DNA of 64,000 nt from Trichosporon coremiiforme. Lineage: Eukaryota > Basidiomycota > Tremellomycetes > Trichosporonales > Trichosporonaceae. Positions within the stretch are counted from its first letter, which is position 1, and each line of letters opens with the position of its first letter. The DNA lies in NCBI GenBank assembly GCA_039545355.1, contig BCJJ01000018.1:868001-932000 (forward strand), written 5' to 3'. Shown piece by piece: positions 1 through 11,742 of the stretch. Under the pieces are notes generated by a model, which was not told the origin of the DNA, searched no databases, and saw only the letters and a program-made list of their open reading frames with translations. The translations under genes were made by a program, and so were the position numbers.

Positions 1-212
1 TGGCGATCGTTCTTGTCGCTCGGCGCTGGCGAGCTGCCCATTGCTGGATGTCGATGTGGAAGTGCAAACGCACGGAGGAAGAGCGACTGACAATTGTTGT
101 TTTCGGCGATCACGCGCCGGTGGAGGTCGACCGTCCCGCGATCCAGACGATCCAGCTGACCCCTTCCCCGAACTCTGGTTCAACGACAAACTACTCCACA
201 GCAACAACGACC

Positions 213-1853
213 ATGCCCGCGCAATCCGAGGTGAAGGAGGGCCTATCGAAAGGCGAAAGCTTGAACACGATAGATCCCTCGCCGCTGAACGACCCTGCAG
301 CATACTTGTCACTGTTCAAGTTCAACCGCAAGCTCCGTTGCCCTTGGACCGGCTCCGACGTCAGCTTCTCGGATATCGGAGACCCATCCGGAACGCCAGT
401 GCTCATGATTCCGCCATCAGGATGCACTCGATGGTTTGCAGCCCCGCAAGGTGAGCAGGAAAGTCTTGCGACTGACACTGACGGCCAGATCCGCTCGCCG
501 CCGGCCATGACATCAGACTGATTGTTGTCGACCGACCGGGCGTGGGTGCGACGCCGATGGTCCCGTTATCTGAACGGATAGAGACCAGCTGCCGTGCGTG
601 CTGACTGAATATCTTGCACGCAGCTGACATCAGGCCAAATCGAGGCCGTTCTGGAACACTTGGACGTCAAGCCGCAGTTTATGATCGCCTCCTCGGCTGG
701 AGTATAGTGAGACTTACTTCGCGGTGGCGAGTGCTAACGGCAGTGTTGCGCTTCGGCTGCTAACAAAGTACTCTCATGTCTTTAAGACGGCCCTCGCACC
801 CCCTCCGCACCTCTTTCTTGTCTCGCCATGGTCGCCGCCGCTACCTACGTCTGACCCTCTGTATTACCGTCAGCCACTCGACTGGATCCCCGACGCCTTG
901 ATCACGACCCAGGAGTACACTTTACCCGTCCTCGCCACGACACTACGGGGCGTCGAGGAGGCGCTACCTGTCGTTAAGGAGGCCTTTCACGAGACGACTA
1001 CAGTTGTGAACGAGGCTATTGGCAGTGCGGTCGACAGCGTTCGTTCCTGGTGGAGCGGCAAGCCGACACCATCAAGCATGAGCCGTGCGGCAAGCGGTAG
1101 CAGCGCGGGCGAAACCTCTGCAGCCGTCAAGGCCGAGAAAGACGTCAAGGCGGTGGCCCAGCTCGGGGCTATTCCATCGTCGATGACGGGCCTGCCGACG
1201 GTGCCCGACGCCGTTGTTCCCGACGAGGACGAAGAGGAAGAGCGACAGCGGCTATGGGCCCCCAGTGCTAAGAACCTGGCGATGGACTACATGCAGGCCG
1301 AGAACACGAAAGGCATTGCGCAGGGTACGCTAGGACGTTGGCTTGAGCTGACACCAGAACATCTTCTGTGCTTGAACCGCGCAGGTGCTCGCAGCGGCCC
1401 CGAGTGGTTCGTGAGCGAAGTCGCGCGCTTAGCCTCTGAGATTCGCCATCAGCGTTCCTCCGAGGATGTGTCCGCGGTCGCGCCTTGGGACAAGCCAGCG
1501 CGCCTCACGATGTCCGTTTGGTGGGGCGGTGAGGACGCCATGGTGCCTTCAAACGGGCAGCAGTGGCTGAACAAGACACTGAGCAAGTATCCTAAGGAGA
1601 TCGAGCTCATCGTTCACAATGTCGAGGACGGAGATCATGGAGACTTGTAAGTTCGTAACTACTTTTCCAGCTGACAAACAGGATGGTGCGGCAGGTCGGT
1701 ATCGGAGAGGTGTACCTCCGCATCATGCACGAGGCGAGCCAGAGCGGCGGCAGCGCCGAGCCAGCGATACCCGATCTCCCCGACATACCGGAGACACCGG
1801 TGGAGGAGAAGCCCAAGCCCGAACAACTGCGGGCTAAGTCGACCGAGGCGTGA
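213..1853 (+). CDS. alpha/beta hydrolase fold protein
   Basis: Five exons (213-450, 489-593, 634-706, 744-1646, 1682-1853) join in frame to a 496-residue protein. Introns are 35-40 nt with GTGAGC, GTGCGT, GTGAGA and GTAAGT donors and CTGAC or CTAAC branch sites. The fold is suggested by an oxyanion-type turn (IPPSGCTRW), a nucleophile elbow ASSAG with Ser135, an acid in GGEDAMVP (Asp403) and a late His in GDHGDL (His437), which is the order of a Ser-Asp-His hydrolase. Between Ser and Asp lies a long insert with a low-complexity Ser/Ala-rich linker. Substrate unknown. ATG 213 (CGACCATGCC) is preferred because of its context; the frame stays open to an upstream ATG at 48, which would add 55 residues. 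Confidence 0.75.
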
Positions 1854-2740
1854 TAGCGGAGACGTGTGCGCATGTGCGCTCCAGACGGGCAAGTGGGTTG
1901 TGGAGCGAGCGGAGGACCACGGGCTCCGGTCCCATGTGACGCGCCACGTCCCCGGCTCCGGCGGAGCGGGCATGCCATCGACCGCCGACGGCCCCGTTTG
2001 TGGGAAGCAAGCTAAAGGGCACCGGTGCCGGGGAGCATGCCGACTTCCCATGTTTAGCGCCATACTGATACGCTCTCCAACGACATCATGTCGCCCCCGT
2101 CGCCTCTCAGAACATCGTGGTATCTGCAGATCTACACACCTTGGCGCTCGGGGCCGAAGCTGTGAGTTCATTCCGAGCACGATCAGCGTTCACGATGCGC
2201 TCGGCCCTCGGCCCGAGAAGAAGCGCAGAGTTTCCGGAAGAGCGGACCGCACTTCCGCTGCAATCCTCCTTCTGCACAACGTGCTGTGCTTCGGCAAACG
2301 ACTCACGACTCGGAATGTCGGTTCCGTGACGCGATCGCCGCTAGCATGTGGTGTCATGATGCACCACGCTAAAGTGGCCCGGAGGGGGCCGGAGGAGGCC
2401 GACAGACCGAAGGGGGAGTGGGGTGCAGGTCATGTGGGTCCTAATGAGGATATGGATGTAGATGTAATTCCTAGTCTAGAGCCAGACGGCGATATCAGCG
2501 AACTTCTGCAGAACAACGCGTGTGGCCCCCCCCCTTCGGGCGATCGGGATGCTTCACCTGCACACTATCCCACTTAACATGAATACTCCATACATGATAC
2601 ACGTAAACAGAACTGCCGACTATGAAACCGTTTAATCCAATGGAAACTCTCGAAGCGTCGATGCGATCCTTGCAGAGCCCAAAACCCCTTTCTTTCCAAT
2701 CGAGACTAGCGCCTAGCAATTACTAACACTCCTTCAGCGC
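1854..2740. other. gap between two convergent genes, no gene supported
   Basis: About 890 bases between the hydrolase stop and the stop of the N-acetylglucosamine kinase on the other strand, so it should hold both 3' ends. Overlapping open frames exist on both strands (for example + strand 1864-2577) but their composition is arginine- and cysteine-rich without recognisable domains, and the two strands are equally open, as expected from GC-rich noncoding DNA. Confidence 0.5.
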
Positions 2741-4360
2741 CTAGCTCGAGCCAAAGATGACGGCGGCGAGGGCCTTGGCTCCCTCTCCGGCCGCGTCGTC
2801 GACAACGAGCACATTGCGGAAGACAATGCCGTCGGACCGGAGCGCGTCAAGGAGGAGCTGGACGTATCCCTTCGAGTTCATGAGGCCTCCGCCGAGGTCG
2901 AGCGCGGTGCTCTCGGGCCGGACGACGGTCTGGTCTCCGAGCGCGAGGGTCACGAGCTCGGCGACGGGGTGGATCGCATTGCGCGCAATGGACGTGGCGG
3001 CGCGGTGCGCCTCCTCCTCCTCGGGGGTCGAGACAGTCACGCCGCCTTCGTCCGGGAACGCCCACTTGAAGACGACGCGCGCCGCGCCAGCGAGGTACGC
3101 GTTGCGCTTGGCCGAGGCCTCGCCGATGCCGAGGCCCTCGACGAAGTCGGGCTCCATCAGCGCCACGATGCGGATCAGGTCGGCGGGATCCTTGATGTCA
3201 AAGTACGCCATGAGGTCGCGGTAGAGCGGGCCGCGGACAGGGAGCTCGGACGAGTGGATGAGCGGCGAGTTCTCCCGGTCCCGCTGCGTCAGGAGGTAGC
3301 GCATGGCCAGGCGGCCGATCCAGTATGCACTCCCCTCGTCGTCGATCATGTAGCCCCATCCGCGCGTCTGGCCTGCGTCCTCGATCGGCAGGCTGCGCAC
3401 CTTTGGCGTCGTGGGCCGGCTGCCGTCGCTCTCGCTCTCGCCCGAACCCGCGTCGCGCGCCTCGACTGGGGGCGACGGAGGCAGCTCCGCCTTGGTCTCA
3501 ACCTTGATCGTGCGCGCGCCGGTACCCGTTCCGCAGACGAGCGCAACGACGTGGTCGATGCCGCTCATAAGCAGCGCGGGCGCAGCGAGGAGGTTGACGT
3601 CGTTGCCCATGAAGATGCGCTCGGTGGGGACATGCAGCGCGTTGGAGACGTAGGGCTTGAAGCGCTCCGAGTCGTCCTCTGACTGGATACCCGCGAGCGC
3701 AATCCAGCAGTACGCGAACAGGCTCTTCGTCATCGGGGGAAGCTTGATGCGGGGCGTGTTGGCGCCCGAGGGCGCGGGGGAGGCATTGCGCAGGTGCTGA
3801 ACGGCCGGGGGGAGCTGGGGCTGCAGCTGAGGAAGTTGGAAGCCGGCAGGGAGGTAGGAGGCAGGAAGCTGGGCGAGGGCGCGGTAAGTCGCCTCGAGGA
3901 TGCGCTCGGCGGCGGGGCCACGGCCGACAGATTGGCTGGAGAAGTCAGCTGACAGTCGCGGAGATAGTGGCGGAGTTGGAGCGGTGTGCTTTGCGCGAAA
4001 ACAGCTGGAGCGGTGTAGATAGCGCTGAAGCGGTGCAGATAGCCAAGCCGCGGCCAGACATGATCGACGGCCGCGCCACCGGCTCACCAGTAACGCCTGC
4101 ACGCCTGCGCGCTTGCGGCGATACCATGCCCGCCAGTTTGGTACGTCGTCGCAACCGAGTCGTATCCAGGCACTGCACATCTGGGAGTCTACTCACACGT
4201 TGCAAGGGCCAGAGGTGCCGCGGACCTCGGTGCCGTCGGCGGCGCGCACGACGACCATGACCTTGGAGCCACCTCCGTCGGCGCAGAGAATGAGGCGGGG
4301 GTGGTCGCCCGCCACTTCGCTGAGGGGCACGGCGCGGGGAGGGAGGGGGTGGAACGACAT
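2741..4360 (-). CDS. N-acetylglucosamine kinase (BadF/BadG ATPase family)
   Basis: Two exons (4360-4197, 3935-2741) give 452 residues; the 261-nt intron uses GTGAGT and ends in GCTGACTTCTCCAG. The N terminus carries the phosphate-1 loop of the sugar kinase/Hsp70/actin fold, DGGGSK at about residues 28-33. Later come GNDVN, the second loop CGTGTGART, a DDEGSAYWIG segment and ALDLGGGLMNS, all typical of eukaryotic GlcNAc kinases. It should phosphorylate GlcNAc to GlcNAc-6-phosphate in the cytosol, the first step of salvaging chitin-derived sugar. A Pro/Ser/Glu-rich insert follows the GTGTGAR loop, and a Gln/Pro-rich stretch lies near residue 90. No other GlcNAc-catabolism gene is adjacent. Start: the ATG just upstream of an SFHPLPPRA leader, the only one in frame with DGGGSK. 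Confidence 0.85.
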
Positions 4361-6381
4361 TGCGTTATGCGGTTGGACGGTGTGGTCGCTGCTCGACGTT
4401 TGTTGACGAGGTAAAGGGGAGGGGTGCGGGGAAGCCGAAACTGGGGTGGCGGCGGGTGGAGCGGGATGTCGGGGTTGCCTTGTGTGCGCAAGGGGCTTAG
4501 CGTCGTTGTTGTTGTTGACGGTGAACGAGCAACCAAGTTGTCAGTCAAGAAAGAGAGATAAAGAAAAGATCGATGCGGGAGACAAGAATGGAACAAGAGA
4601 CAAAGGCCGAACTAGTATATGGAGGTACGCAGGAGCGTTGGCCGCTGGCTGGTTGTGACGGTAGTGCATGGTGACTGGTGACGGCAAGGCCGGTCGCAAG
4701 AGAAGAGAGGCCGTGGAGAGATTCAGTTACGGTGGTTCGGAAGGATCGCCGCATTGTCGATCAGAGTAGCGTTCGCCGATCCTCCCGAACCGCGCGGCAT
4801 CAACTGGCGAAGGTCAAATATATGTAACGAGGTCAAATCACGGGTAATAACCGGATCCTAATCGGGGCCAATTACGACGCTGCACCGAAATGCTAATCTA
4901 CCCAGTTGAAGACCGCCGCCGCCGTTTAAACTCTCTGCGCGGCATCTCACGGCCATCACGCGCCCTCACACCGCAAACGGCGTGGCTTCCGGTCCTCCTT
5001 TGGGGGGGTTCCCAGATCCTGGAAAAGCACCAGCGCACGAGACCAGCACTCGCAGATCCTCTGTACCTTTCGTACCTATGCACGAGCTCCGGCTCCCGAC
5101 TAATCCCCCGTGCCCCACCCCCTCACCTCAGCGGGGGATTATGGGGGTCCCGATCTCGTGAGACTCGTTCCCAAACGTCACACAGTTGAGAGGTGGTCTG
5201 TCGCAGGTTGTGACAGGTACTTCCGCCAAGCCTTGCCTGGCAGTCGGGCCTGCTCGCCCGGCGCCAAGGTACTGACGATCTTGCCGAACGATGTACCGGA
5301 GTGCCGGTCTTTGATAAGTGCTGGGGCAGCGCTTTTTGCAAACCCGCGTTCTATCTGCGAACTGTGCTGCGGTCGACGAGTCTACTGGCCAGATCGCAAG
5401 TCGAATGAGATCTGGCGAGCTCTGCGGTGACATTTAGTAGTCCCCGGGGCCCTCCTTCATCGGCCTCGTTAGCGTGTTTGGGCCCGCAGTCAAACGGGCA
5501 CATTGACCCATGTGGTCAACTTGTTCATATCGCGTTCCGCGCGACTTTCAGGAGCTTTCGGCGCCCCGGGCGGCGATCGTGACAGACGCATTGCTTGCGG
5601 ACGGCCAAAGGAGTCCGTGAGTGACGCAGAGCAACAGCGCTCGATGTAGTCGCACACCCACCTTACGGCCCGAGACGACAGGGAGGACAGGGTATACTAC
5701 CACGGCTAATCCGGACCATCACCTAAGAGCCAATGAACGGCCCCATCGCGGGCCCCGCGACGCCTGCAAAGCCACCTGTCTGCGAAGGCTCGGTAACTTT
5801 GCCGTTTCGTTCTGAGATTTTCGGCGCCGTCGCCGTCTGGACAGGCTCTCGAGCATGCGGTCCTGCCCAGCGGGCATCGCGAACGTAAACGGGACCTCTC
5901 ATATCTATTCCTGCCCAGTCATGTCTGTGAGGAACTTGGCCGAGCTAACCGACGGCCCGAACGCACGGGCCGGGAAATCGGATCCATCCCGGACCCCCAG
6001 CTGCTTGGCAGAGCCACGAGATTGCTGTACGACCCAGGAGGCGTCGCGAGGACATAGAGAGGACGCTTGTGGGAGTGCATCGCACTTTGTGGACGTTGCT
6101 CACTGTGTGAGTGGTAGTGAGGTAGATGACAGCGTGCCACTTCCGAGTGACGTCCGCTGACGACCGAGTAGCCTAGCACACTACTGACCGGCTAAGCCTT
6201 AGCCCGCTCGAGCTAAGACTAGTGGTGAAGATGGGGCATCTGTATCGTTCTTCTGCACATCTCACGTCGTCCAACGCATGGACGGCAGCGAAGACGTTCT
6301 CGTCACTTGTCCCAGGCCAGGCTGATTGAGGGACATCGCCAGAGTCACCTTCGAATAGTACAAGGACGCCCGGGGACCGCC
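4361..6381. other. divergent intergenic region, no gene supported
   Basis: Two kilobases between the start of the GlcNAc kinase (leftward) and the tentative coiled-coil gene (rightward). The first 300 bases read on the minus strand are pyrimidine-rich (around 4490-4570), as in many basidiomycete core promoters. Open frames at 4890-5433 overlap on both strands and have no domain or intron signals. I see no tRNA or 5S rRNA here. Confidence 0.5.
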
Positions 6382-7717
6382 ATGTTGACGACGACGAAAC
6401 CCACCCTCCGGCAGCAGCAGGAGCAGCAGCTCCGAGCACTCTACAGACTGGACGAGCATCAGGCGTCCAAGATGCTCGACCATATACTGGGAGGCTGTAA
6501 CCGGATAGAAGAGGAGAGGCAGCACCTTGCCAAAGTGAGTCCGCGGACTCCTCTGTACCGAGAGAAGCGCTGACCGGGGAGAGCTCAAAACTGAACCCGC
6601 TCGTGTATGGCATCGTCACTGCCTGCGTGTGGTTCCTCCTGTTCTGATCACGACCTAGATTGCTCCTCACTGTCATGCACACTGTACCATCCTTGTCGTC
6701 TCAGTTGCTCGCTGGAAGCTGTTGCTCGTTGCGAATAGTCGAAGCAGCGTTGCTCGGCTGACCGCTTACGACGCGGAGACGGTTTCGCGCTAGTGAAGGA
6801 GCGCCGGGTAACCGTCACCAATGGACCCGGGGCACTCCAACATCCCCACTGAAGTCATCGGTCCTGTATTGCGTAGGAAATCTTGCTGGGGCCAGCCCGG
6901 TGCAGGAGCGCTGTAACACTGCTAGCCTTGACTGCTGTAAGCGCCGTTCTGGGCTCAGAGGTGTCTGTGGCACTCCGCGCCAAGGAAGAGCAACGTGCGA
7001 AGCACTCACTACAGTCGTCCAACAGACTGGCTACTGACACAGAATTGCTTATCGTGTGGTCTCTCACAATGGAAGCAAACGCGGATCGCAGGGCGCATCA
7101 GAAGGCGGACGTGGACGACTCTGTACGTCATCAACCAGGTAGATCGGCTGACAACTTTTCGTGACCCACATCACCCACCCCGAGCGACAGCAGGCAACTC
7201 TAAAATGAAGCCTGAACCCTGCTCTGCAGTCTCCCGTCGAACCACAGGACAGCCCAGAGCCATCTGCCACAGCTCAACTCAACGCCACTGCCACGTTACT
7301 CCTTCCAACACCAGGACACCAGCTTACCTGACGAAGCGGCTAACACTCTGGCCGGTCGACTTGCTGAGCAGTTGGTCCACCAGGAACGTCGACATCCACT
7401 CTGATAGACAGAAGAAGAGCGCGCAAGCGAAGTTCGAGTCAACGGTTGCGGAGGCGCAAGCCGTGTACGAGGAGCGGTGGCGCGGACTGGGTGTGCTGTG
7501 GGGGAATGTGTCTTCTGAGGAAGTGAGGCGGGAGATGGGGACAGAGGCGGAGTTACAGGCTGAAGCTGTGACAGAGTGGTATGCTTTGCTACCGAGGGGC
7601 TCTCGTCCTCAGTCTTTGTGACTTGTCTTCCCTCCATTGTAGAATGGCGAGATCTTCCTCCTGGAGCAGGAGGCGAGAACGACACTTGGTCCGTTGGGTT
7701 CGAGGGCATTGCTCTAA
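6382..7717 (+). CDS. putative coiled-coil protein of unknown function
   Basis: Tentative model of five exons: 6382-6534, 6877-7122, 7230-7294, 7372-7567, 7643-7717. All joins are GT-AG and in frame, giving 244 residues. The first exon starts at a good Kozak site (CCGCCATGTTG) and encodes a Gln/Leu/Glu-rich helix (LRQQQEQQLRALYRLDEHQ). The fourth and fifth exons encode more amphipathic helix (SAQAKFESTVAEAQAVYEER, NGEIFLLEQEARTTLG). The middle is an Ala/Leu-rich segment then a Pro/Ser/Glu linker. The donor before 7295 (GTTACT) is weak, and exon 2 could begin elsewhere. I do not recognise the family; size and helix content would fit a small complex subunit. It converges on the SSADH gene. Confidence 0.42.
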
Positions 7718-7956
7718 AGTCTTCATTTTCCTGCAGCGGTATCCGCGTACCTGTGTCAGTGAGCAAGTAGCCCAGTCGAAGAGAATAAACACCAGTGCGA
7801 TGAATCCGATGCATATTGCTGTCTTCTGTCCCTGCTTTACCGCTCGACTGAGGATGGTGGAGGTGGAGGTAGAGGTTGGCCACACTCCATGGTGAGTTCA
7901 CGTGACACGAACGGAACCATCCGCCACCTCCGCAGTCGACTTCTACGAGATGGCAC

Positions 7957-9620
7957 TCAATCCAACCACTTCGGCTGGTCGATGTTCGTTCCGATTGCGA
8001 TGAGCTTCTCAACAAGATACTCCTCAGTTCCTTCGCGGCCTCCTTCACGGCCGTATCCTGAAGATTTGATCCCGCCGAACCCGATTTGCGCTTGAGAGAT
8101 TGCTCCGGTGTTGGCTCCCACCATCCCGACCTCCATAGCTTCGGCCACTCGCCAGATCCGGTCGGAATCTTTGGAGAAGAAGTAGCCCGCGAGGCCGACA
8201 TCAGTGTCGTTCGCGAGGTCGACCACGTGCTGCTCGTCCTTGAACGGGATCAAAGCGGCGATGGGGCCGAACGTCTCGTCGTGGGCGATGAGGCAGTCCT
8301 CTGGGACATCGCGGAGCACAGTGGGCTCGAACATGTTGCCCTTCCTCTTTCCGCCGGCGATAACCTTGGCGCCGCGGTTGAGAGCATCATCGAGGTGGGA
8401 CTGGACCTTCTCCGCCGCCTTCTCAGTGATGAGCGGGCCGTGCGTGACGCCGTCGTCGAAGCCGTTTCCGACCTTGAACTCCTTCACCTTTGCCGCGAGC
8501 TTGTCTGCAAACTCATCATAGATGCTCTCATGGACGTAGATGCGGTTAGCGCAGACGCACGTCTGTCCCGAGCCGCGGAACTTGGTCGCAATCGTGCCCG
8601 CGACGGCGGTGGGAATGTCGGCGTCGTCAAAGATGATGCACGGCGCGTTGCCGCCGAGCTCCAGGGAGAGTTTCTTGAGCGTGCTCGCCGACTGGGCCGC
8701 GAGCATCTTGCCCACGCGCGTGCTGCCCGTGAAGGACACCTTGCGCACTTTCGGGTTCTCGGTCAGCTCCTTGCCGACCTCGGTCAGGTTCTCGTGCGTC
8801 GAGACAATGTTCACGACGCCGTCCGGGACGCCGGCGCGCTTGATCAGCTCCGCGATCGCAAAGTTTGTATAAGGCGTCTCGGCGGGGACCTTGACGACGC
8901 AGGTGCAGCCGGTCGCGATGACGGGCGCGAGCTTGCGCGCGGGCATGCTGCGTGTCAGCTCGACTATACGGGTTACTCAGCTTCTCCCCGTCTGGTGTAG
9001 CTTCTTACTGAAGCTCTGCTCCACCCATCTCACACCCCCAACTCCCTCCATGGTTACACTACTTACCCAGCCGGGAAGTTCCACGGTACGAGAAGAGCGC
9101 ACACTCCAATAGGCTGTTTGATCACGATATTCCTCTGACCCGCAATAGCGCTGGGAACCACATCGCCATACGTGCGCACAGCTTCGCCCGCAAACCACTG
9201 CACGTAGGAGGCAGCATAGAGGGCCTCGCCATACGCGTCGCTCCACGCCTTCCCGTTCTCCCAGACAATCAGACGTGCAATATCCTCCGCATTGTCGATG
9301 AACTCCTTGTGCAGGCGCAGGAGCATCTTCTGCCTGTCGCCTGGGGTCGTGTGTCGGAACGACTTGAACGCTTTCTCCGCCACGTCTACGGCACGACTGA
9401 CGTCGTCCTTGTCCATGTCTGGCGCGGTGCCGAGGACCTTGCCTGTCGCGGGGTCGGTCACTTCAAAGGTCTTGCCTGAAGCCGCGTCGACCCATTTCCC
9501 GTCGACCCACGCTTGTTGCTTGAAGAGGGAGGGGTCGTTGAGGCCGAGCTGGGGTTAGTTGAGTTCGAAGAGCTCGACGGCGAGAAAGGGGGGAGAGGGT
9601 CACACGCCATGATGGCACAT
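7957..9620 (-). CDS. UGA2: succinate-semialdehyde dehydrogenase (aldehyde dehydrogenase family)
   Basis: Three exons (9620-9606, 9548-9067, 8947-7957) give 495 residues, the usual ALDH length. The second exon has LNDPSLFKQQAWVDGKWVDA and PWNFPAG; the third has SFTGSTRVGK, the catalytic-base motif LELGGNAP (Glu262), the nucleophile motif FRGSGQTCVCANR (Cys296) and a GFGGIKSSGYGREGG tail, the pattern of NAD(P)+ succinate-semialdehyde dehydrogenases. Role: oxidation of succinic semialdehyde to succinate, last step of the GABA shunt. The first exon is only 15 nt (MCHHG); ATG 9620 has A at -3 and G at +4. An in-frame ATG at 9650 would give MSLRLRLGCTMCHHG, a possible weak mitochondrial leader, but has poorer context. 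The N-terminal exon is therefore the least certain part. Confidence 0.88.
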
Positions 9621-9650
9621 TGTGCACCCGAGGCGAAGTCGGAGCGACAT

Positions 9651-9985
9651 ACGCGAAGTCACAGGCGATGAATGTGCTCCGAGACAACAGCTCGTTGAGC
9701 TGGGTATGTTGAAGCGCAATCAGCAGCCTCGGAATACTTCGGCCCACCGGTGAGCGCCGAACGCGCTGAGGCTTTTCGCGAGATCGCGACCAGCTTGAGA
9801 CCGGCTTGAGAGGGCCTCGTCTCGGTCCTCCGAGAATGAAGTGCTGCCCAGCGGGCCAGCCTCAAACCTGTTTCAGATCCGTCTGCTGGCTGACGCCTCG
9901 CCGATCTGCGCCCTCCCTGTGAGCGTGCCCGAGTGCCCACTTGGCCTACTCTCCGCGGTCCCTGGTGCACACCGCGACATAACCC
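9651..9985. other. short intergenic stretch upstream of SSADH
   Basis: About 335 bases on the SSADH 5' side. A perfect GTATGT donor-like site occurs on the minus strand near 9651, and a GTGAGG site lies at the end of the small reading frame to the right, so part of it could be intron. No gene could be closed in frame through it. Confidence 0.4.
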
Positions 9986-10225
9986 CTAATATCCCTCACC
10001 AGACTCAAGGATAGGATCACTCACAGGATTCTCAGCACTAGTCTTGGGCTGATGGCTGACACTCCTCGTCTGTTGGGGAGCCACGATCTTCGGAGCATTG
10101 ATGAATGGAGTCGCGGTCCTGAGTCCCCTCAGCGCGAGCACTCCAGCCGCGGCGCGGCCGGCACCGAGGGGAGCGCCAATCGAGGGTCGCGCGAGTCGTC
10201 GAGCAGAAAGGCGAATCATGCTCAT
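9986..10225 (-). CDS. small Arg-rich protein, possible mitochondrial leader peptide
   Basis: A 79-residue frame starting MSMIRLSARRLARPS and rich in Arg, Ser, Ala and Gly with no acidic residues in the first 50, which is what a mitochondrial targeting sequence looks like. The C-terminal part is polar (TSAENPVSDPILESGEGY). Just before the stop the minus strand reads GAGTCTG followed by GTGAGG, a plausible splice donor, so this may be only the first exon of a longer gene. It sits immediately upstream of SSADH on the same strand, but its reading phase does not fit the SSADH second exon directly. No family recognised. Confidence 0.38.
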   Translation of the reverse strand: MSMIRLSARRLARPSIGAPLGAGRAAAGVLALRGLRTATPFINAPKIVAPQQTRSVSHQPKTSAENPVSDPILESGEGY

Positions 10226-10950
10226 TAACGAAGTTTCGCTGTTTCGACAGTGAAAGAAGAGATGAAGGATGGAGGAGCTGACAAATGTTGGTTTGTGGGG
10301 AGTGGAGACTCGGTGAGAGTTCAACCTCGCGTCATATGTACCCGAATATGTGGAGACTCCACACCACGCCGGTTCGGCTGACTCCGCCTACGATTTGACC
10401 TTTCCACCGACACATCTGACCTTTCCTCTATGATCTGACCTTTGTGCCTGCTCTGAGTCGAGCTCGGCGGATTTGATTGGAGAGCATGCTGGGACGTGGT
10501 AGCGAGTCTGGCGCGTGCTCATGCCCAGCCTGATCGTCTGTTGGTCTGATAGCATGCCTGGATTGGCGAGACTGGCGATGCCTTTCAGACGCGGGTGGAG
10601 GCGAGATGGTTGCCATCTGCCATCTGCGGAGTCTATTTCCTATCTCTCCGCCTTCTTGGTCTCAGGGGGCGCCTGACCTCCGATCTGCTAGTTGTTGCGT
10701 GCATCAAATCGCTTCGCGAGAGACGACGGTTTGACCACCGCTTCGGACGAAGAACAGGCTGTCGACCGCGCTTGTGCGCGGGGAGCACAGTATCACCTCA
10801 GTGCAGCCTCCCGCTGCGAGCTGCGACCGCTATGACTCGCGACCCTTCCCCCCATCTTCCAGACAACAATAAATAGCTGCCCCCGCACCCCCACGATCCA
10901 CACCGCTGCTATAGCATACATTAACGCGACATACAAAACCCGGGAGAACT
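10226..10950. other. intergenic region, no gene supported
   Basis: About 725 bases between the small minus-strand frame and the UBC13 stop. It must contain the 3' end of UBC13 and the promoter of the small frame. Imperfect repeats of TTTGACCTTT/TCTGACCTTT/ATCTGACCTTT occur at about 10395-10443. Open frames on either strand lack domain or splice support. Confidence 0.45.
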
Positions 10951-11742
10951 CTACTTGGCGTACTGCTGGGTCCACTGCCTGGCCTCGGCGATGGCGGCAT
11001 TCTGGTCCTCCTTCCACGCCTGGGCGACATCGTTCGCAAGCGGGTCGTCGGGGTTGGGCGCGCCGAGCAGCGCCTGGATGGAAAGGAGCACAGTCCGGAT
11101 CTGGAGCGCGGGCGACCACTTGTCCTTCAGAATGTCGAGGCAGATACGACCGAGCTTGTCTGCAAGTCAGCTGCCATTCTGCCTGAAGTAGCTCACCGAT
11201 GTTGGGGTGGTAGATCTTGGTCAGGAAGCGAACCTTGGGAGGGTTCATCGGGTACTCCTCCGGCAGGAACAGCTCGAGCTTGAAGATACCGCCTGCGCGT
11301 CAGCTCGTACGGACAACCCAAGCTCACCCTCATACGGGGAGGACTCCGGGCCAGCAATCGTGACGTCAAAGTAGCGCAGGTTGTCGTCGTGGGGGGCGGC
11401 GGTGATTCCGGGAGGCGAGTCGGCCATGAGGCGCTCGGTTTCCTGCGTGACCAAGTGGACCAGAGCAACATGGGTGACAGCGTACGGCGTGAATCGGGCG
11501 GCGAGGAAGGACAGGCATACACGTCGCGGATCAACAAGCAATGGTCAGCAGTCAGAGTTTGGGAGCCACGCGAACCGAGAGATGTCAGTGAAGAGGCGCA
11601 ATTGTGTGTGAGACCGATGCGTGGAGGAAGCGATCAGCGGCCAGAGTTGGGATCAGGAACATGGCGTCAGTGTCGCGTCTCTGCGGGTCCGAGGGGCTTG
11701 ATGCGAACTTACCTTGAGGATACGCTTCGGGAGACCGGACAT
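10951..11742 (-). CDS. UBC13: ubiquitin-conjugating enzyme E2, Ubc13 type
   Basis: Four exons (11742-11713, 11442-11328, 11292-11197, 11159-10951) encode 149 residues. The UBC core is complete: PKRI at the N terminus, [25 protein letters not shown], the YHPNI motif with Asn79, and the active-site segment [14 protein letters not shown] with Cys87, the same number as in known Ubc13. The first exon holds only ten codons and is followed by a long 270-nt intron; the others are 35-37 nt. Ubc13 pairs with an Mms2-type variant to make K63-linked ubiquitin chains in DNA damage tolerance. It is divergent from choline kinase. Confidence 0.95.

Noticed and set aside
1864..2577. 237-codon open frame on the + strand
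   Set aside because: Arg/Cys/Gly-rich, no domain, overlapped by equally long frames on the other strand, and it lies in the convergent 3' region of two genes.
2969..3682. Long + strand frame opposite the GlcNAc kinase
   Set aside because: A shadow of the real minus-strand gene; composition is Arg/Ala/Val-rich as expected from the opposite strand of GC-rich coding DNA.
7589..7885. Minus-strand frame with a hydrophobic segment (TAICIGFIALVFILFDWATC)
   Set aside because: Looked like a tail-anchored membrane protein, but the segment ends in a CTGACACAG acceptor-like string, no upstream exon joins in frame, and it overlaps the 3' part of the + strand model.
8086..9000. 304-codon + strand frame opposite SSADH
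   Set aside because: Antisense shadow of the dehydrogenase exon.
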